Shown here in pieces: positions 32,107 to 38,928 of a stretch of DNA of 38,928 nt (its first letter is position 1; each line of letters starts with the position of its first letter). Location: positions 1 to 38,928 of the forward strand of contig JANQNN010000026.1 of the NCBI GenBank assembly GCA_028279545.1. The letters run 5' to 3'. Position numbers and translations under genes: made by a program. The notes beneath the pieces were generated by a model. The model made no database searches. It worked only from the letters and a program-made list of their open reading frames with translations, and had not been told where the DNA came from. This stretch comes from Nitrosopumilaceae archaeon. Its GTDB lineage: Archaea > Thermoproteota > Nitrososphaeria > Nitrososphaerales > Nitrosopumilaceae.

Positions 32107-32688
32107 ATGATAATTGTTATTGAAGGAGGAGATCAGGCAGGGAAAAAAACTCAAACTGAGTTACTATTCAAGGCTTTAAAGAGAATAAAAATCAAAACTG
32201 CCACATTTAGCTTTCCTGACTATACAACTCCAATTGGCAAAGAAATCGAAAAATATCTAAGTGGAAAAAGAAATTTCCCTCCACAAACAATACATTGTCT
32301 TTTAGCAGCAAATAGATGGGAAAAATTAAACGACATTTTGAAGGCTCAATCCAAAAATTCTGTTTTAATTATGAATCGATATTATCAATCAAATTTAGTA
32401 TATGGTCTTGCAAATGGATTAAAACAAAATTGGTTGGAAAATTTAGATGCTGGTCTACCAAAACCAGATATGATTATTTTACTTGACGTATCACAGAAAG
32501 AATCTTTTCATAGAAAGAAAACTAGACGAGATAAATTTGAAAAAAATAAACCGTTTTTAATGAAGATATCAAAAATTTATCGCCAAACTGCAAAGAAAAA
32601 AAAATGGAAAATAATTGATGCGTCCCAATCAAAAGAAATAATCCATCAAGAAATCATGAAAAGTTTTTCTAAAAAGATAGGATTATGA
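32107..32688 (+). CDS. tmk: Thymidylate kinase
   Basis: 193 residues. The P-loop GGDQAGKKTQ (7-16) is the TMK form of GxDxxGKxT. SFPDYTTPIGKEI (about 35-47) is the substrate-binding FP motif, and TRRDKFEKN is a lid region with basic residues. The usual DRY triad reads NRY (MNRYYQS), an Asp-to-Asn change at a residue that normally helps position Mg and dTMP. It phosphorylates dTMP to dTDP. The stop overlaps the HD gene start by four bases, and pyrH follows, forming a pyrimidine/dNTP operon. Confidence 0.88.
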   Translation: MIIVIEGGDQAGKKTQTELLFKALKRIKIKTATFSFPDYTTPIGKEIEKYLSGKRNFPPQTIHCLLAANRWEKLNDILKAQSKNSVLIMNRYYQSNLVYGLANGLKQNWLENLDAGLPKPDMIILLDVSQKESFHRKKTRRDKFEKNKPFLMKISKIYRQTAKKKKWKIIDASQSKEIIHQEIMKSFSKKIGL

Positions 32689-33920
32689 AAAAGAGTTACT
32701 TGGATATAATAGATCCAATTCATGATTTTATTCGGGTTTATGATCATGAGCTAGAAATTATTGATAATCCAATTTTTCAAAGATTACGGAGAATTAGACA
32801 ATTATCTGGAGCCCATCTAACATACCCTTCAGCTCAACATACCAGATTTGAACATTCTTTGGGAGTAATGCACATTGCAAACCAAGCTGGTAATGCGTTA
32901 AAAGAAAAAGGAGTTTTAAAATCTGATGATATTGAAATTCTTAGACTTGCAGGACTTTTGCACGATTTGGGACATGGTCCATTTTCCCACCTTTTTGAAG
33001 AAGTAATAAAACAAAAAAAATTCTCTCATGAGGATTTTGGAAAAAACCTTATTCTTCGATCAGAAATTGGCGATACGTTATCAAAAAATGGGTTTGATAA
33101 ATTATTAATTTCAAAAATTGCATTTGGCGAATCAAAATTTCAATACCTCAATGAAATTGTATCAGGATATCTAAGTGCTGATATGATGGATTATCTGTTA
33201 CGAGATGGATATTTTACGGGTGCAGAACACGCTAGGATTGACCACAAAAGATTGACCCAATCGTTGGATGTTCATAAAAAAAAACTTGCTTTAGAAAAAT
33301 CAGCCCTTTATTCGTTTGAATCAATGATGCATTCTAGATATCAAATGTTTAAGGCGGTTTATTTTCATAAAACAGTAAGATCTGCCGAAGTGATGTTATT
33401 AGAAGCTTTAAGACTATCGGATGATGAGTTTGGTTTTACTTCTTTTAACATAAAGGAATTTGTAAAACTGACAGATGAATATATTCTATCTTTGATTTTA
33501 TCATCAAGGTCTCCCAAGCTAAACCGAGCAAAAAAATTTGTTGAGGATTATCAGAATAGAAAATTATTAAAATGTGTTTATGAGAGAATTTTGACTAGTA
33601 AAATTCCATTAAAAAAAGCAAAAACAGATGAAATAAGATCATTAATTTCTAAAAAATCAAAAGTTGACGAAAAGGAAATTTTCATTGATAGTTCGGTTAC
33701 TCCTTCAATACCTCTAGCTCCATCTAAAAAAGAATCCAAACAAATTATTCTAGTCGCAGATGAAAATGGGAAAACACAAGCTCAAGAATTGGCCATATCA
33801 AAAATTCCTTTAGTTTCAGCAATATCTGGATTTATGAATATTTTGAGGGTGTATACACCCCAGGAAAGCAGAAAAAAAGTTGAAATTGCCGCAAAATCAA
33901 TCTTGAGTGAACTGAACTAA
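32685..33920 (+). CDS. HD-domain phosphohydrolase (dNTPase/SAMHD1-like)
   Basis: 411 residues. HTRFEHSLG (52-60, His57), [15 protein letters not shown] (91-105, His93-Asp94) and [11 protein letters not shown] (164-173, Asp166) are the complete H...HD...D metal set. [20 protein letters not shown] precedes them, as in archaeal and bacterial dGTPase/SAMHD1 relatives. The C-terminal 130 residues form a charged extra domain. It probably hydrolyses dNTPs or another nucleotide; sitting between tmk and pyrH, with a four-base overlap upstream and a one-base overlap downstream, it fits a role in balancing nucleotide pools. Confidence 0.87.
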   Translation: MKKSYLDIIDPIHDFIRVYDHELEIIDNPIFQRLRRIRQLSGAHLTYPSAQHTRFEHSLGVMHIANQAGNALKEKGVLKSDDIEILRLAGLLHDLGHGPFSHLFEEVIKQKKFSHEDFGKNLILRSEIGDTLSKNGFDKLLISKIAFGESKFQYLNEIVSGYLSADMMDYLLRDGYFTGAEHARIDHKRLTQSLDVHKKKLALEKSALYSFESMMHSRYQMFKAVYFHKTVRSAEVMLLEALRLSDDEFGFTSFNIKEFVKLTDEYILSLILSSRSPKLNRAKKFVEDYQNRKLLKCVYERILTSKIPLKKAKTDEIRSLISKKSKVDEKEIFIDSSVTPSIPLAPSKKESKQIILVADENGKTQAQELAISKIPLVSAISGFMNILRVYTPQESRKKVEIAAKSILSELN

Positions 33921-34603
33921 TGAAGAAACGAATTGTAATCAAACTCTCTGGACGAATATTTGGAATGGATAATGTCAAAGTCCTAAAAGACTATGCTTCA
34001 TTCCTGGTTAAGATTAGTAAGATATGCCAACCAATTGTAGTAGCAGGTGGTGGAAATATTGCCCGCCATTATATTTCTCATGCAAGATCGTCTGGTGCCG
34101 ATGAATCTACATTGGATGAACTTGGAATAGAAATCTCTAGATTGAATGCAAAACTCTTGATTTATGCTTTAAAAAATAAGGCATATTCTCATCCCCCCAC
34201 CACCCTCCAAGAAGTTAAGCATGCCGTTGATGATGGTTTGATAGTGGTAACGGGAGGTTTACACCCTGGACAGAGTACTAATGGAACTGCTGCATTAATT
34301 GCTGAAAAAATAAAGGCAGAACAATTCATTAATGCCACGGACGTAGATGGAGTTTACGATAGGGATCCCAACAAGTACCAAAAATCAAAAAAGTTCAAAA
34401 GAATTGAAATAAAGAATTTAAAAAATATGTTAGTTCATGAGGATTCTATTGCCGGAGGATATGATTTGATGGATATTGTTGCTTTAAAAATTATTGAAAG
34501 ATCAAAAATTAAAACCAGAATAATAAAGGCAGACCTTAAAATTATTGAAAAGGCCATTAAGGGTTCGGATGTAGGAACAAAACTTGTTCTACCATCAGAA
34601 TAG
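33920..34603 (+). CDS. pyrH: Uridylate kinase (archaeal PyrH type)
   Basis: 227 residues of the amino-acid kinase fold. [12 protein letters not shown] (4-15) with Lys8, [42 protein letters not shown] and [13 protein letters not shown] match archaeal UMP kinases in order. It makes UDP from UMP with ATP. The ATG overlaps the stop of the HD gene (TAATG), so translation is probably coupled. The gene ends five bases from a convergent unknown gene. Confidence 0.93.
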   Translation: MKKRIVIKLSGRIFGMDNVKVLKDYASFLVKISKICQPIVVAGGGNIARHYISHARSSGADESTLDELGIEISRLNAKLLIYALKNKAYSHPPTTLQEVKHAVDDGLIVVTGGLHPGQSTNGTAALIAEKIKAEQFINATDVDGVYDRDPNKYQKSKKFKRIEIKNLKNMLVHEDSIAGGYDLMDIVALKIIERSKIKTRIIKADLKIIEKAIKGSDVGTKLVLPSE

Positions 34604-34608
34604 GTGTT

Positions 34609-34968
34609 TCAATTATTTTGAATTGTAGGACGATCCTCTGTCCATATTTTTATTGCAGGTTTTGGATATTCTGAGACCCCAGATTCAATTAATTTTTTAA
34701 AAATTTGTATTGCCTCTTCTTTTTCCACAGCTTTTGATTGGGCTTTGGTATATCCATCTTTATCTACAATTACTGTAACAAAACCATCTTCTGATTGAAT
34801 AACTGCGGTAAAATCCTCATCACCAACAGGATAGAATTTACCATCAATTTTTTTTGTAGTTAAAGTTAACATACCAAATCCAGCTATTTCGAATAATTTC
34901 ATTTGAGATTTGCTTGCTCTAATTTTGCCTTGTTGTACTGCTTGAAAATATTGCACAAAGGCTTTCAT
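34609..34968 (-). CDS. Conserved-looking protein of unknown function
   Basis: 119 residues, soluble, mixed alpha/beta. The N-terminus is helical (AFVQYFQAVQQGKIRASKSQMK), followed by strands (FGMLTLTTKKIDGKFYPVGD, EDGFVTVIVDKDGYTKAQSK) and an amphipathic helix (EEAIQIFKKLIESG). No catalytic motif or metal ligands are visible. It is divergent from the LEA14-like gene over a 58-base spacer. Family unknown. Confidence 0.7.
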   Translation of the reverse strand: MKAFVQYFQAVQQGKIRASKSQMKLFEIAGFGMLTLTTKKIDGKFYPVGDEDFTAVIQSEDGFVTVIVDKDGYTKAQSKAVEKEEAIQIFKKLIESGVSEYPKPAIKIWTEDRPTIQNN

Positions 34969-35026
34969 GTTCTATGATATAATAACTATCTCAACATTTA
35001 AGAAATGAGAAAGATAAGTAATTTTA

Positions 35027-35578
35027 TTGAATCCAAAGATTTTTGTTGTAATAGCAATTGTTGTAATGGTAGGAATTTTAGGTTCTATATTTTTGACTAC
35101 CTCAACAGGTATTCCTACAGAGGAAGACTCTTCTCAACAGATCACAACAAATATTGATTCAATCAAAATTGATTTAGAAAGTGTTTCGATTCTCGAGGTT
35201 TCTGATAGATCTGCTGTCATTGAAATGCAATTAAAACTTGAAAATCCAAATCCTCGTGCGGTAATTGCCCAATATTTGCAATATTCCCTATATGCTTCTG
35301 ACAACGGAGAGGAAATGAAAATTTCTGCAGGTACAATTGGTAGCAGACCAGAAGGAATGGTGGATGCATCTAATTACTACACCTTACTTAGTAACGGATC
35401 TATCGTTTTGAAAGATAAAATTGTCCTGGAATATCCAGGAAATAATCCAGAACTAATTTCACTATTAAACAATAGTGAAACGGATTGGCGGGCTGAAGGT
35501 ATTGCCTTTTTTAATCTTAGTTCAATGACAAGCGGCCAAGAAAATGAAGTTCGATATAATTCCAAATTAAATCAATGA
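35027..35578 (+). CDS. Membrane-anchored LEA14-like protein, second copy
   Basis: 183 residues from a TTG start. One N-terminal membrane segment (about 5-24), a short Thr/Ser/Glu-rich linker, then a beta domain resembling that at 984-1496: VIEMQLKLENPNPRAVIAQYLQYSLYASD aligns with the VTFLVKNPSD...YQLYADG region, and WRAEGIAFF with FRAEGIITA near the end. An ACATTTAAG box near 34994 is about 26-30 bases before the start. It is probably extracytoplasmic; function unknown. Confidence 0.68.
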   Translation: MNPKIFVVIAIVVMVGILGSIFLTTSTGIPTEEDSSQQITTNIDSIKIDLESVSILEVSDRSAVIEMQLKLENPNPRAVIAQYLQYSLYASDNGEEMKISAGTIGSRPEGMVDASNYYTLLSNGSIVLKDKIVLEYPGNNPELISLLNNSETDWRAEGIAFFNLSSMTSGQENEVRYNSKLNQ

Positions 35579-35647
35579 AAAATGAAATAGTATCATAAAA
35601 TTAAGAAATTATGTTATATTGTTTTTAGAGTGAAATTATTGGCAAAG

Positions 35648-35656
35648 TTATAAAAG
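35648..35656 (+). promoter_or_regulatory. Strong TATA box of the 36-residue gene
   Basis: TTATAAAAG is close to the archaeal consensus and is preceded by a purine-rich BRE-like GGCAAAG. It is centred 28 bases before ATG 35680, so transcription would begin almost at the start codon. Confidence 0.6.
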
Positions 35657-35679
35657 CTCCTTTGATGGTTTTTTATTAA

Positions 35680-35790
35680 ATGGCAGAAGCAGGAATGGCA
35701 GCATATGGCGCAGCAGCAGGAGTTGCAATTGCATTAGCAGTTGTTTGCTTTGCATTACGTGGTAAAGGACATCCAGAGCCACTAGATTAA
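35680..35790 (+). CDS. 36-residue single-helix membrane peptide
   Basis: The frame begins MAEAGMAAYGAAAGVA and ends KGHPEPLD. One Ala/Val-rich membrane helix spans about 7-27 and is followed by a short polar tail with Arg, Lys, Gly, His and Pro. The GC-richer, Ala-rich codon use differs from the AT-rich flanks and suggests selection for protein. With the consensus TATA box and leaderless geometry it looks highly expressed. It could be a small subunit of a membrane complex. It lies between the LEA14-like gene and the Cas4-like gene, and I do not recognise the family. Confidence 0.7.
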   Translation: MAEAGMAAYGAAAGVAIALAVVCFALRGKGHPEPLD

Positions 35791-35818
35791 ACAAAGGAAA
35801 AATTCCTTTACAATATTT

Positions 35819-36466
35819 TTAATTTTCTTTTGATAAACCAAGTATTTCCGATAAAGACTTCTGTTTTGAGTTCTTTTTGCTAATAAAACATCTTTGATAA
35901 TATTGACATTCAAGGCAGTTTTGAGAGGGTTCAAGAATGGGGACCTTTTTTTGATTTAAAAGGTCACTTAGGACTCTTACTCGTCTAATTACTTCTTCGA
36001 ACATTTTTTTATTTCGAGTCAAGGAAAACGTGTACTCTTTCCTATCACTTGTAATGTAAATTATAATTCCATCAAATTTATCATAAATCCATAAACAGGC
36101 ATTCAAAAATAACAAATCCTCTGCCTGTGGTGCTTCAGGGATAGTCTGATTGGGCCTAAATATTATAACAACATCATCCACTATCATATCTGCCTGACCT
36201 TTTAGCTTTATATCATCAATCTGAAACTCTTTTGGCTCCGTCCCATAACCCAATTTTCGAAGTAATCCACTTAGTAGTTCATTAAATCCTTTAATTTCAA
36301 TTTCTTTTGAATCTATTCTATCATAATATGATCTTCGGAGGCATCGAACAACTTCTACTAAATTGATTGTTTTAAAATCATCTGGATCAATTTCTACCTT
36401 AAGTTCTTGACCAATTGAATCAATGGCACTCTTTATAGTTTCTCTGAAATTTGTATCTCCCATCAT
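35819..36466 (-). CDS. Cas4/RecB-like PD-(D/E)xK protein with a degenerate active site and Fe-S cysteines
   Basis: 215 residues. Cys42 (RCLRRSYYDR, 41-50) plus Cys184, Cys187 and Cys193 (NCLECQYYQRC) match the four-cysteine iron-sulfur pattern of Cas4 and Dna2-like nucleases. GQADMIV (90-96) supplies the expected Asp93, but the following E-x-K strand reads VVIIFRP (99-105): the acid is Ile or Phe and the Lys is Arg. The upstream catalytic His is also not visible. It is probably a structural or DNA-binding relative, not an active nuclease. It is downstream of atpC and a 78-residue gene on the same strand. Confidence 0.72.
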   Translation of the reverse strand: MMGDTNFRETIKSAIDSIGQELKVEIDPDDFKTINLVEVVRCLRRSYYDRIDSKEIEIKGFNELLSGLLRKLGYGTEPKEFQIDDIKLKGQADMIVDDVVIIFRPNQTIPEAPQAEDLLFLNACLWIYDKFDGIIIYITSDRKEYTFSLTRNKKMFEEVIRRVRVLSDLLNQKKVPILEPSQNCLECQYYQRCFISKKNSKQKSLSEILGLSKEN

Positions 36467-36500
36467 GATTATTCATCTAAACAATAACCATCTTTATAGG

Positions 36501-36737
36501 TTAACTCATTATTTTTGTGAGAAATTCTGATAATCTATTACTAAAAATCAAAGTCACCACATGAACACCAAATCCTAAAACTGCAGCTAGTATGAGATTT
36601 CCGGTCCCATAATAGATTCCAAGGAAAATGGCCAAGGAAGGAATTGTGAAAATCATTGCTAAAAACGTGCTTACCCAAATGGTCTTAAAAATAATTTCCG
36701 GAGGCAATTTCTTTTTTTTAGAGGGAAGCTTCACCAT
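36501..36737 (-). CDS. Small two-helix membrane protein after atpC
   Basis: 78 residues. A Lys-rich start (KLPSKKKKLPPE) precedes two membrane segments (about 19-41 and 46-66). It begins eight bases after the atpC stop on the same strand, so co-transcription is likely. A role with the ATP synthase is suggested only by position. No family is recognised. Confidence 0.68.
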   Translation of the reverse strand: MVKLPSKKKKLPPEIIFKTIWVSTFLAMIFTIPSLAIFLGIYYGTGNLILAAVLGFGVHVVTLIFSNRLSEFLTKIMS

Positions 36738-36745
36738 TTTCAGGC

Positions 36746-37777
36746 TTAATCTTCTTCGATAATTAATTTAGACATTGTAACTTCAGAGGGAATTTGTTGC
36801 TCTACTGCATATGCGATTGCCCCCAAATTCCTTACTTCAAATGCCGTCAACTTAGTTATTCCAATTATCGTTTCAAAGCTGAACATTTTGCTAAAGGATC
36901 TTAGTGCTGATTGATAAATTTCTAATTCAAAAGATCTCTCAAATTCAGCAATAGCATCTAATTCGTTTTCTGATTCGGGAGCTAGATTTCTGTATTTTGT
37001 ACTGGCTAATTCATTAAATGCATCTCTAACAGAACCAGCACTAATCATTCGTCCTAATAATTCCCTTGAAGCCCCAGGTGTTGGAGAAACAATCAAGTCA
37101 TCAATTTGGTCTTCTGCTAGTCCCCAAAATTTTCCTCGAATTACACTTAACAAATTATAAAAATCAATATCCATTCCAATTAATTTGCCACCCTCTGAAC
37201 TTTTCATTGCATGTGATAAATTTTGATACAAAATTTTATCAAAGTACAGGTCGAAAACTTGAATATTTTTTTTATCATTATACAAAGTGGCAGCTTTTGT
37301 TATTTCTTCGCCGAATGGCCCTGAGCTCAGACTTGCCACTGCCTCTTCCAAATCTTTGGATACAAGTGCTTTTACAACAATGTCTCTTTGTTTTATCAAT
37401 TCCTCTGCATGCAAATTGATGTGGGTTTCAATTTCTTCTTGAGGTTTTCCAAGAACTTTTCCCTTAAGAACTGATTTTAGATTTGAGATAATAAATTTCA
37501 TGTAATACGCATTAAAGATACTTTTATCACCGGAAGTTTTTGCTATGGAATAATGGACATCTGCTAAATGAGCTCTTAGAGCATTTTCAATTTTCAATGA
37601 TGTATATGGCTTTTGAATTTCCGAAATTGAATCTCCATAAACGGTATTTTTTATTCTAGTCATTAATTCTTCTAAATCTCGTGATTCTGACAAAGTTTGA
37701 AAATCAGCCTTTTTGAGTAATTGGCCTCTTTTGCTGTATGATTTGACAGATGCATATACATTATTGACGCCGCCCAT
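36746..37777 (-). CDS. atpC: A-type ATP synthase subunit C
   Basis: 343 residues, typical for the V/A-ATPase C/d subunit, an all-helical protein that joins the rotor axle to the membrane ring. YASVKSYSKRGQLLKKADFQ at the N-terminus, FNAYYMKFIISNLKSVLKG, the YFDKILYQNLSHAM helix and the FYNLLSVIRGKFWGL helix are family landmarks. VGN-type glycine at the very start is replaced by GGVNNVY. The other ATP synthase subunits are not in the window, so the gene is apparently apart from the main operon, and a small membrane gene follows it. Confidence 0.88.
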   Translation of the reverse strand: MGGVNNVYASVKSYSKRGQLLKKADFQTLSESRDLEELMTRIKNTVYGDSISEIQKPYTSLKIENALRAHLADVHYSIAKTSGDKSIFNAYYMKFIISNLKSVLKGKVLGKPQEEIETHINLHAEELIKQRDIVVKALVSKDLEEAVASLSSGPFGEEITKAATLYNDKKNIQVFDLYFDKILYQNLSHAMKSSEGGKLIGMDIDFYNLLSVIRGKFWGLAEDQIDDLIVSPTPGASRELLGRMISAGSVRDAFNELASTKYRNLAPESENELDAIAEFERSFELEIYQSALRSFSKMFSFETIIGITKLTAFEVRNLGAIAYAVEQQIPSEVTMSKLIIEED

Positions 37778-37843
37778 AGTAAAGAATCTCGTGGAGCAAC
37801 GGATTTTAATGTTTGGAGATTTTATCTGGAATCATTAGAATTG

Positions 37844-38512
37844 CTATGTAATTTCTTTGAGGAATGTTATAGTATCTTCCCTATCCCGTTTTGATAATAA
37901 TAAAAATGCCTCCAAAAGCTCCCTTTGAATTGACAAGGTTTCATCACGCAATTCTTTTAGTTTTGATAAATCAAATGGAAGGAGTTCCGTAATTTTATCC
38001 TCACAAAAGGCCCTTACATAATTTTGAAAAATCAAATAGATGAAATTAGGACTTGAATTGGAAAGGTTGGTAATAATTTTTTCAAATTTCTTTTCATTGG
38101 GATCTGAATTTGAAAAAAACTCTTCTAACAATCTTTTTTTGTTATCGATTTCTTTTATTGATAGGGCTATCAAAACACCCTTTCTTGTCAAATGGTAAAA
38201 AGGAATTCCTTTTTCTTGAAGTGCTTTGGGACCACGCTTTAAGGGTAATCTTCCCTCCTCCTCAGCAATATTCATAGGAAGAAAAATTTCATCAAGATCT
38301 CTAAAAATCCCTGAATAGATATTCTTCCAAATGTTACCCTGTCCTTTTGCTATTTTCTTTGATATTCCTGTCCTGGTTTTTTCTGCAGGGTTGGTTTTGC
38401 TTGATAAAATTCGAATGATTGACCTTTGTCGCATAGCCTCTCCAGTAAGATTTCCATCTTTGGTTTTGAAGGTGTCAAATATGGCTAGTTTGGAGTTTGA
38501 CTTTACTTTCAT
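37844..38512 (-). CDS. Unknown protein with a winged-helix-like segment, divergent from amt
   Basis: 222 residues from ATG 38512 with a clear ribosome-binding site AAGGAG (complement of 38520-38525) seven bases away. Basic N-terminus with GISKKIAKGQGNIWKNIYSG, then RGPKALQEKGIPFYHLTRKGVLIALSI (about 93-119), which has the turn-and-wing look of archaeal winged-helix proteins; the rest is helical. I do not recognise the family. The divergent position next to the ammonium transporter suggests, but does not prove, a regulatory link. Confidence 0.7.
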   Translation of the reverse strand: MKVKSNSKLAIFDTFKTKDGNLTGEAMRQRSIIRILSSKTNPAEKTRTGISKKIAKGQGNIWKNIYSGIFRDLDEIFLPMNIAEEEGRLPLKRGPKALQEKGIPFYHLTRKGVLIALSIKEIDNKKRLLEEFFSNSDPNEKKFEKIITNLSNSSPNFIYLIFQNYVRAFCEDKITELLPFDLSKLKELRDETLSIQRELLEAFLLLSKRDREDTITFLKEIT

Positions 38513-38528
38513 TTAGATTCTCCTTATC

Positions 38529-38628
38529 ATAATTTTCAATTTATATGATATTATCAGAAAATACTAAAATATAATAATTTACATTTCTATTGATTTTGTT
38601 GTCTCAACCCTTAAATAATTTTCAATTT
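38529..38628. repeat. 14-bp direct repeat in the amt intergenic region
   Basis: ATAATTTTCAATTT occurs identically at 38529-38542 and 38615-38628, 86 bases apart. The right copy covers the end of the amt TATA box. The left copy lies at the predicted transcription start of the divergent 222-residue gene (box at 38564-38575). An 11-base palindrome TGATA-T-TATCA (38546-38556) lies between them. Confidence 0.55.
38611..38619 (+). promoter_or_regulatory. amt TATA box
   Basis: TTAAATAAT is centred about 26 bases before ATG 38641, which predicts a leaderless mRNA. No ribosome-binding site is visible in between. Confidence 0.55.
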
Positions 38629-38640
38629 CGATTAAAAACA

Positions 38641-38928
38641 ATGAATTCTAGGAACCACAAGTATGCTCTATTACTTGTGGCCGCAGTAGCCATTACAGCA
38701 GCTGGGGCAATGTCAACAGCATATGCCCAAAGTGTTGAAGATGGAATGGACGGATATGTTAAAGGAACCAGTGGAATTTACACCGGTAACCCTAACGAAT
38801 GTTGGTATGAAGACGAAGACGGCATGTGGCCTTGTATGGTAGATACAGGTGACATGGCATTTATGCTAGTCGCAACGTCAATGGTACTCTTAATGTCTCC
38901 AGGAGTCGGATTCTTTTATGGCGGTTTA
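38641..38928 (+). CDS. amt: Ammonium transporter, N-terminal part (cut by window end)
   Basis: The first 96 residues are in the window; the frame runs off the right edge. A signal peptide (about 1-27, hydrophobic core ALLLVAAVAITAAGA, cleavage near AYA-QS) is followed by an outer segment with two Cys (ECWYED and WPCMVD). The first transporter helix is DTGDMAFMLVATSMVLLMS, then PGVGFFYGGL, a hallmark of Amt/Rh channels. The protein imports ammonium or ammonia and would serve both nitrogen supply and energy metabolism in an ammonia oxidiser. Confidence 0.93.
   Translation, partial: MNSRNHKYALLLVAAVAITAAGAMSTAYAQSVEDGMDGYVKGTSGIYTGNPNECWYEDEDGMWPCMVDTGDMAFMLVATSMVLLMSPGVGFFYGGL

Noticed and set aside
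35819-36466. A CRISPR-Cas locus around the Cas4-like gene
   Set aside because: No repeat-spacer array and no cas1, cas2 or effector gene is seen anywhere in the window, and the active site is degenerate.

Overview
The window comes from an AT-rich, ammonia-oxidising thaumarchaeon of the Nitrosopumilus type (inference). The evidence is archaeal throughout: sn-glycerol-1-phosphate dehydrogenase (archaeal lipids), a proteasome beta subunit, the KH/beta-CASP termination nuclease FttA, archaeal SepF, an A-type ATP synthase subunit C, and the archaeal route to CoA (pantoate kinase plus phosphopantothenate synthetase). An intron-bearing tRNA, many TATA boxes 25-28 bases before start codons (leaderless mRNAs) and frequent TTG/GTG starts fit this. 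The right edge opens a signal-peptide-bearing ammonium transporter.

Layout. 1-3.6 kb: tRNA-Arg(CCT) with a D-loop intron, bluB, tRNA-Val(GAC), a LEA14-like membrane protein, a CopD-like membrane protein, rtcA and nadM. 3.6-12 kb: housekeeping genes (class V aminotransferase, FKBP, egsA, psmB, fttA, sepF, a PP-loop tRNA/sulfur enzyme, an M24 peptidase). 17.1-11.8 kb, minus strand: a tight operon of pantoate kinase, phosphopantothenate synthetase, panB, coaBC, an overlapping 55-residue protein, a methyltransferase and a membrane protein. 17.2-23 kb: an AbrB-PhoU regulator, a Nudix hydrolase, a tandem Lrp-like regulator, and a divergent three-gene operon of FtsX-type permease, ABC ATPase and anchored surface protein.

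23-32 kb: small unknowns, a UbiB-type kinase with a partner gene, Hsp20, an LLM-class flavin/F420 oxidoreductase, a tiny zinc ribbon, a CheY-like receiver, and a surface-glycan cluster (deacetylase fold without its metal ligands, processive GT2, UDP-sulfoquinovose synthase-like enzyme). A roughly 500-base AT-rich gap follows. 32.1-34.6 kb: a nucleotide operon (tmk, HD phosphohydrolase, pyrH). 34.6-38.9 kb: a second LEA14-like protein, a 36-residue leaderless membrane peptide, a Cas4-like protein with a damaged active site, a 78-residue membrane protein, atpC, a 222-residue possible regulator and the start of amt.

The genome is very compact: seven convergent gene pairs overlap, abut or lie within 13 bases. 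No IS element, prophage, CRISPR array or rRNA was seen. The most interesting items are the glycan cluster, a 14-base element duplicated in the amt intergenic region, the repeated operator-like sequence at the AbrB-PhoU gene, the inactivated Cas4-like protein and several very small genes.
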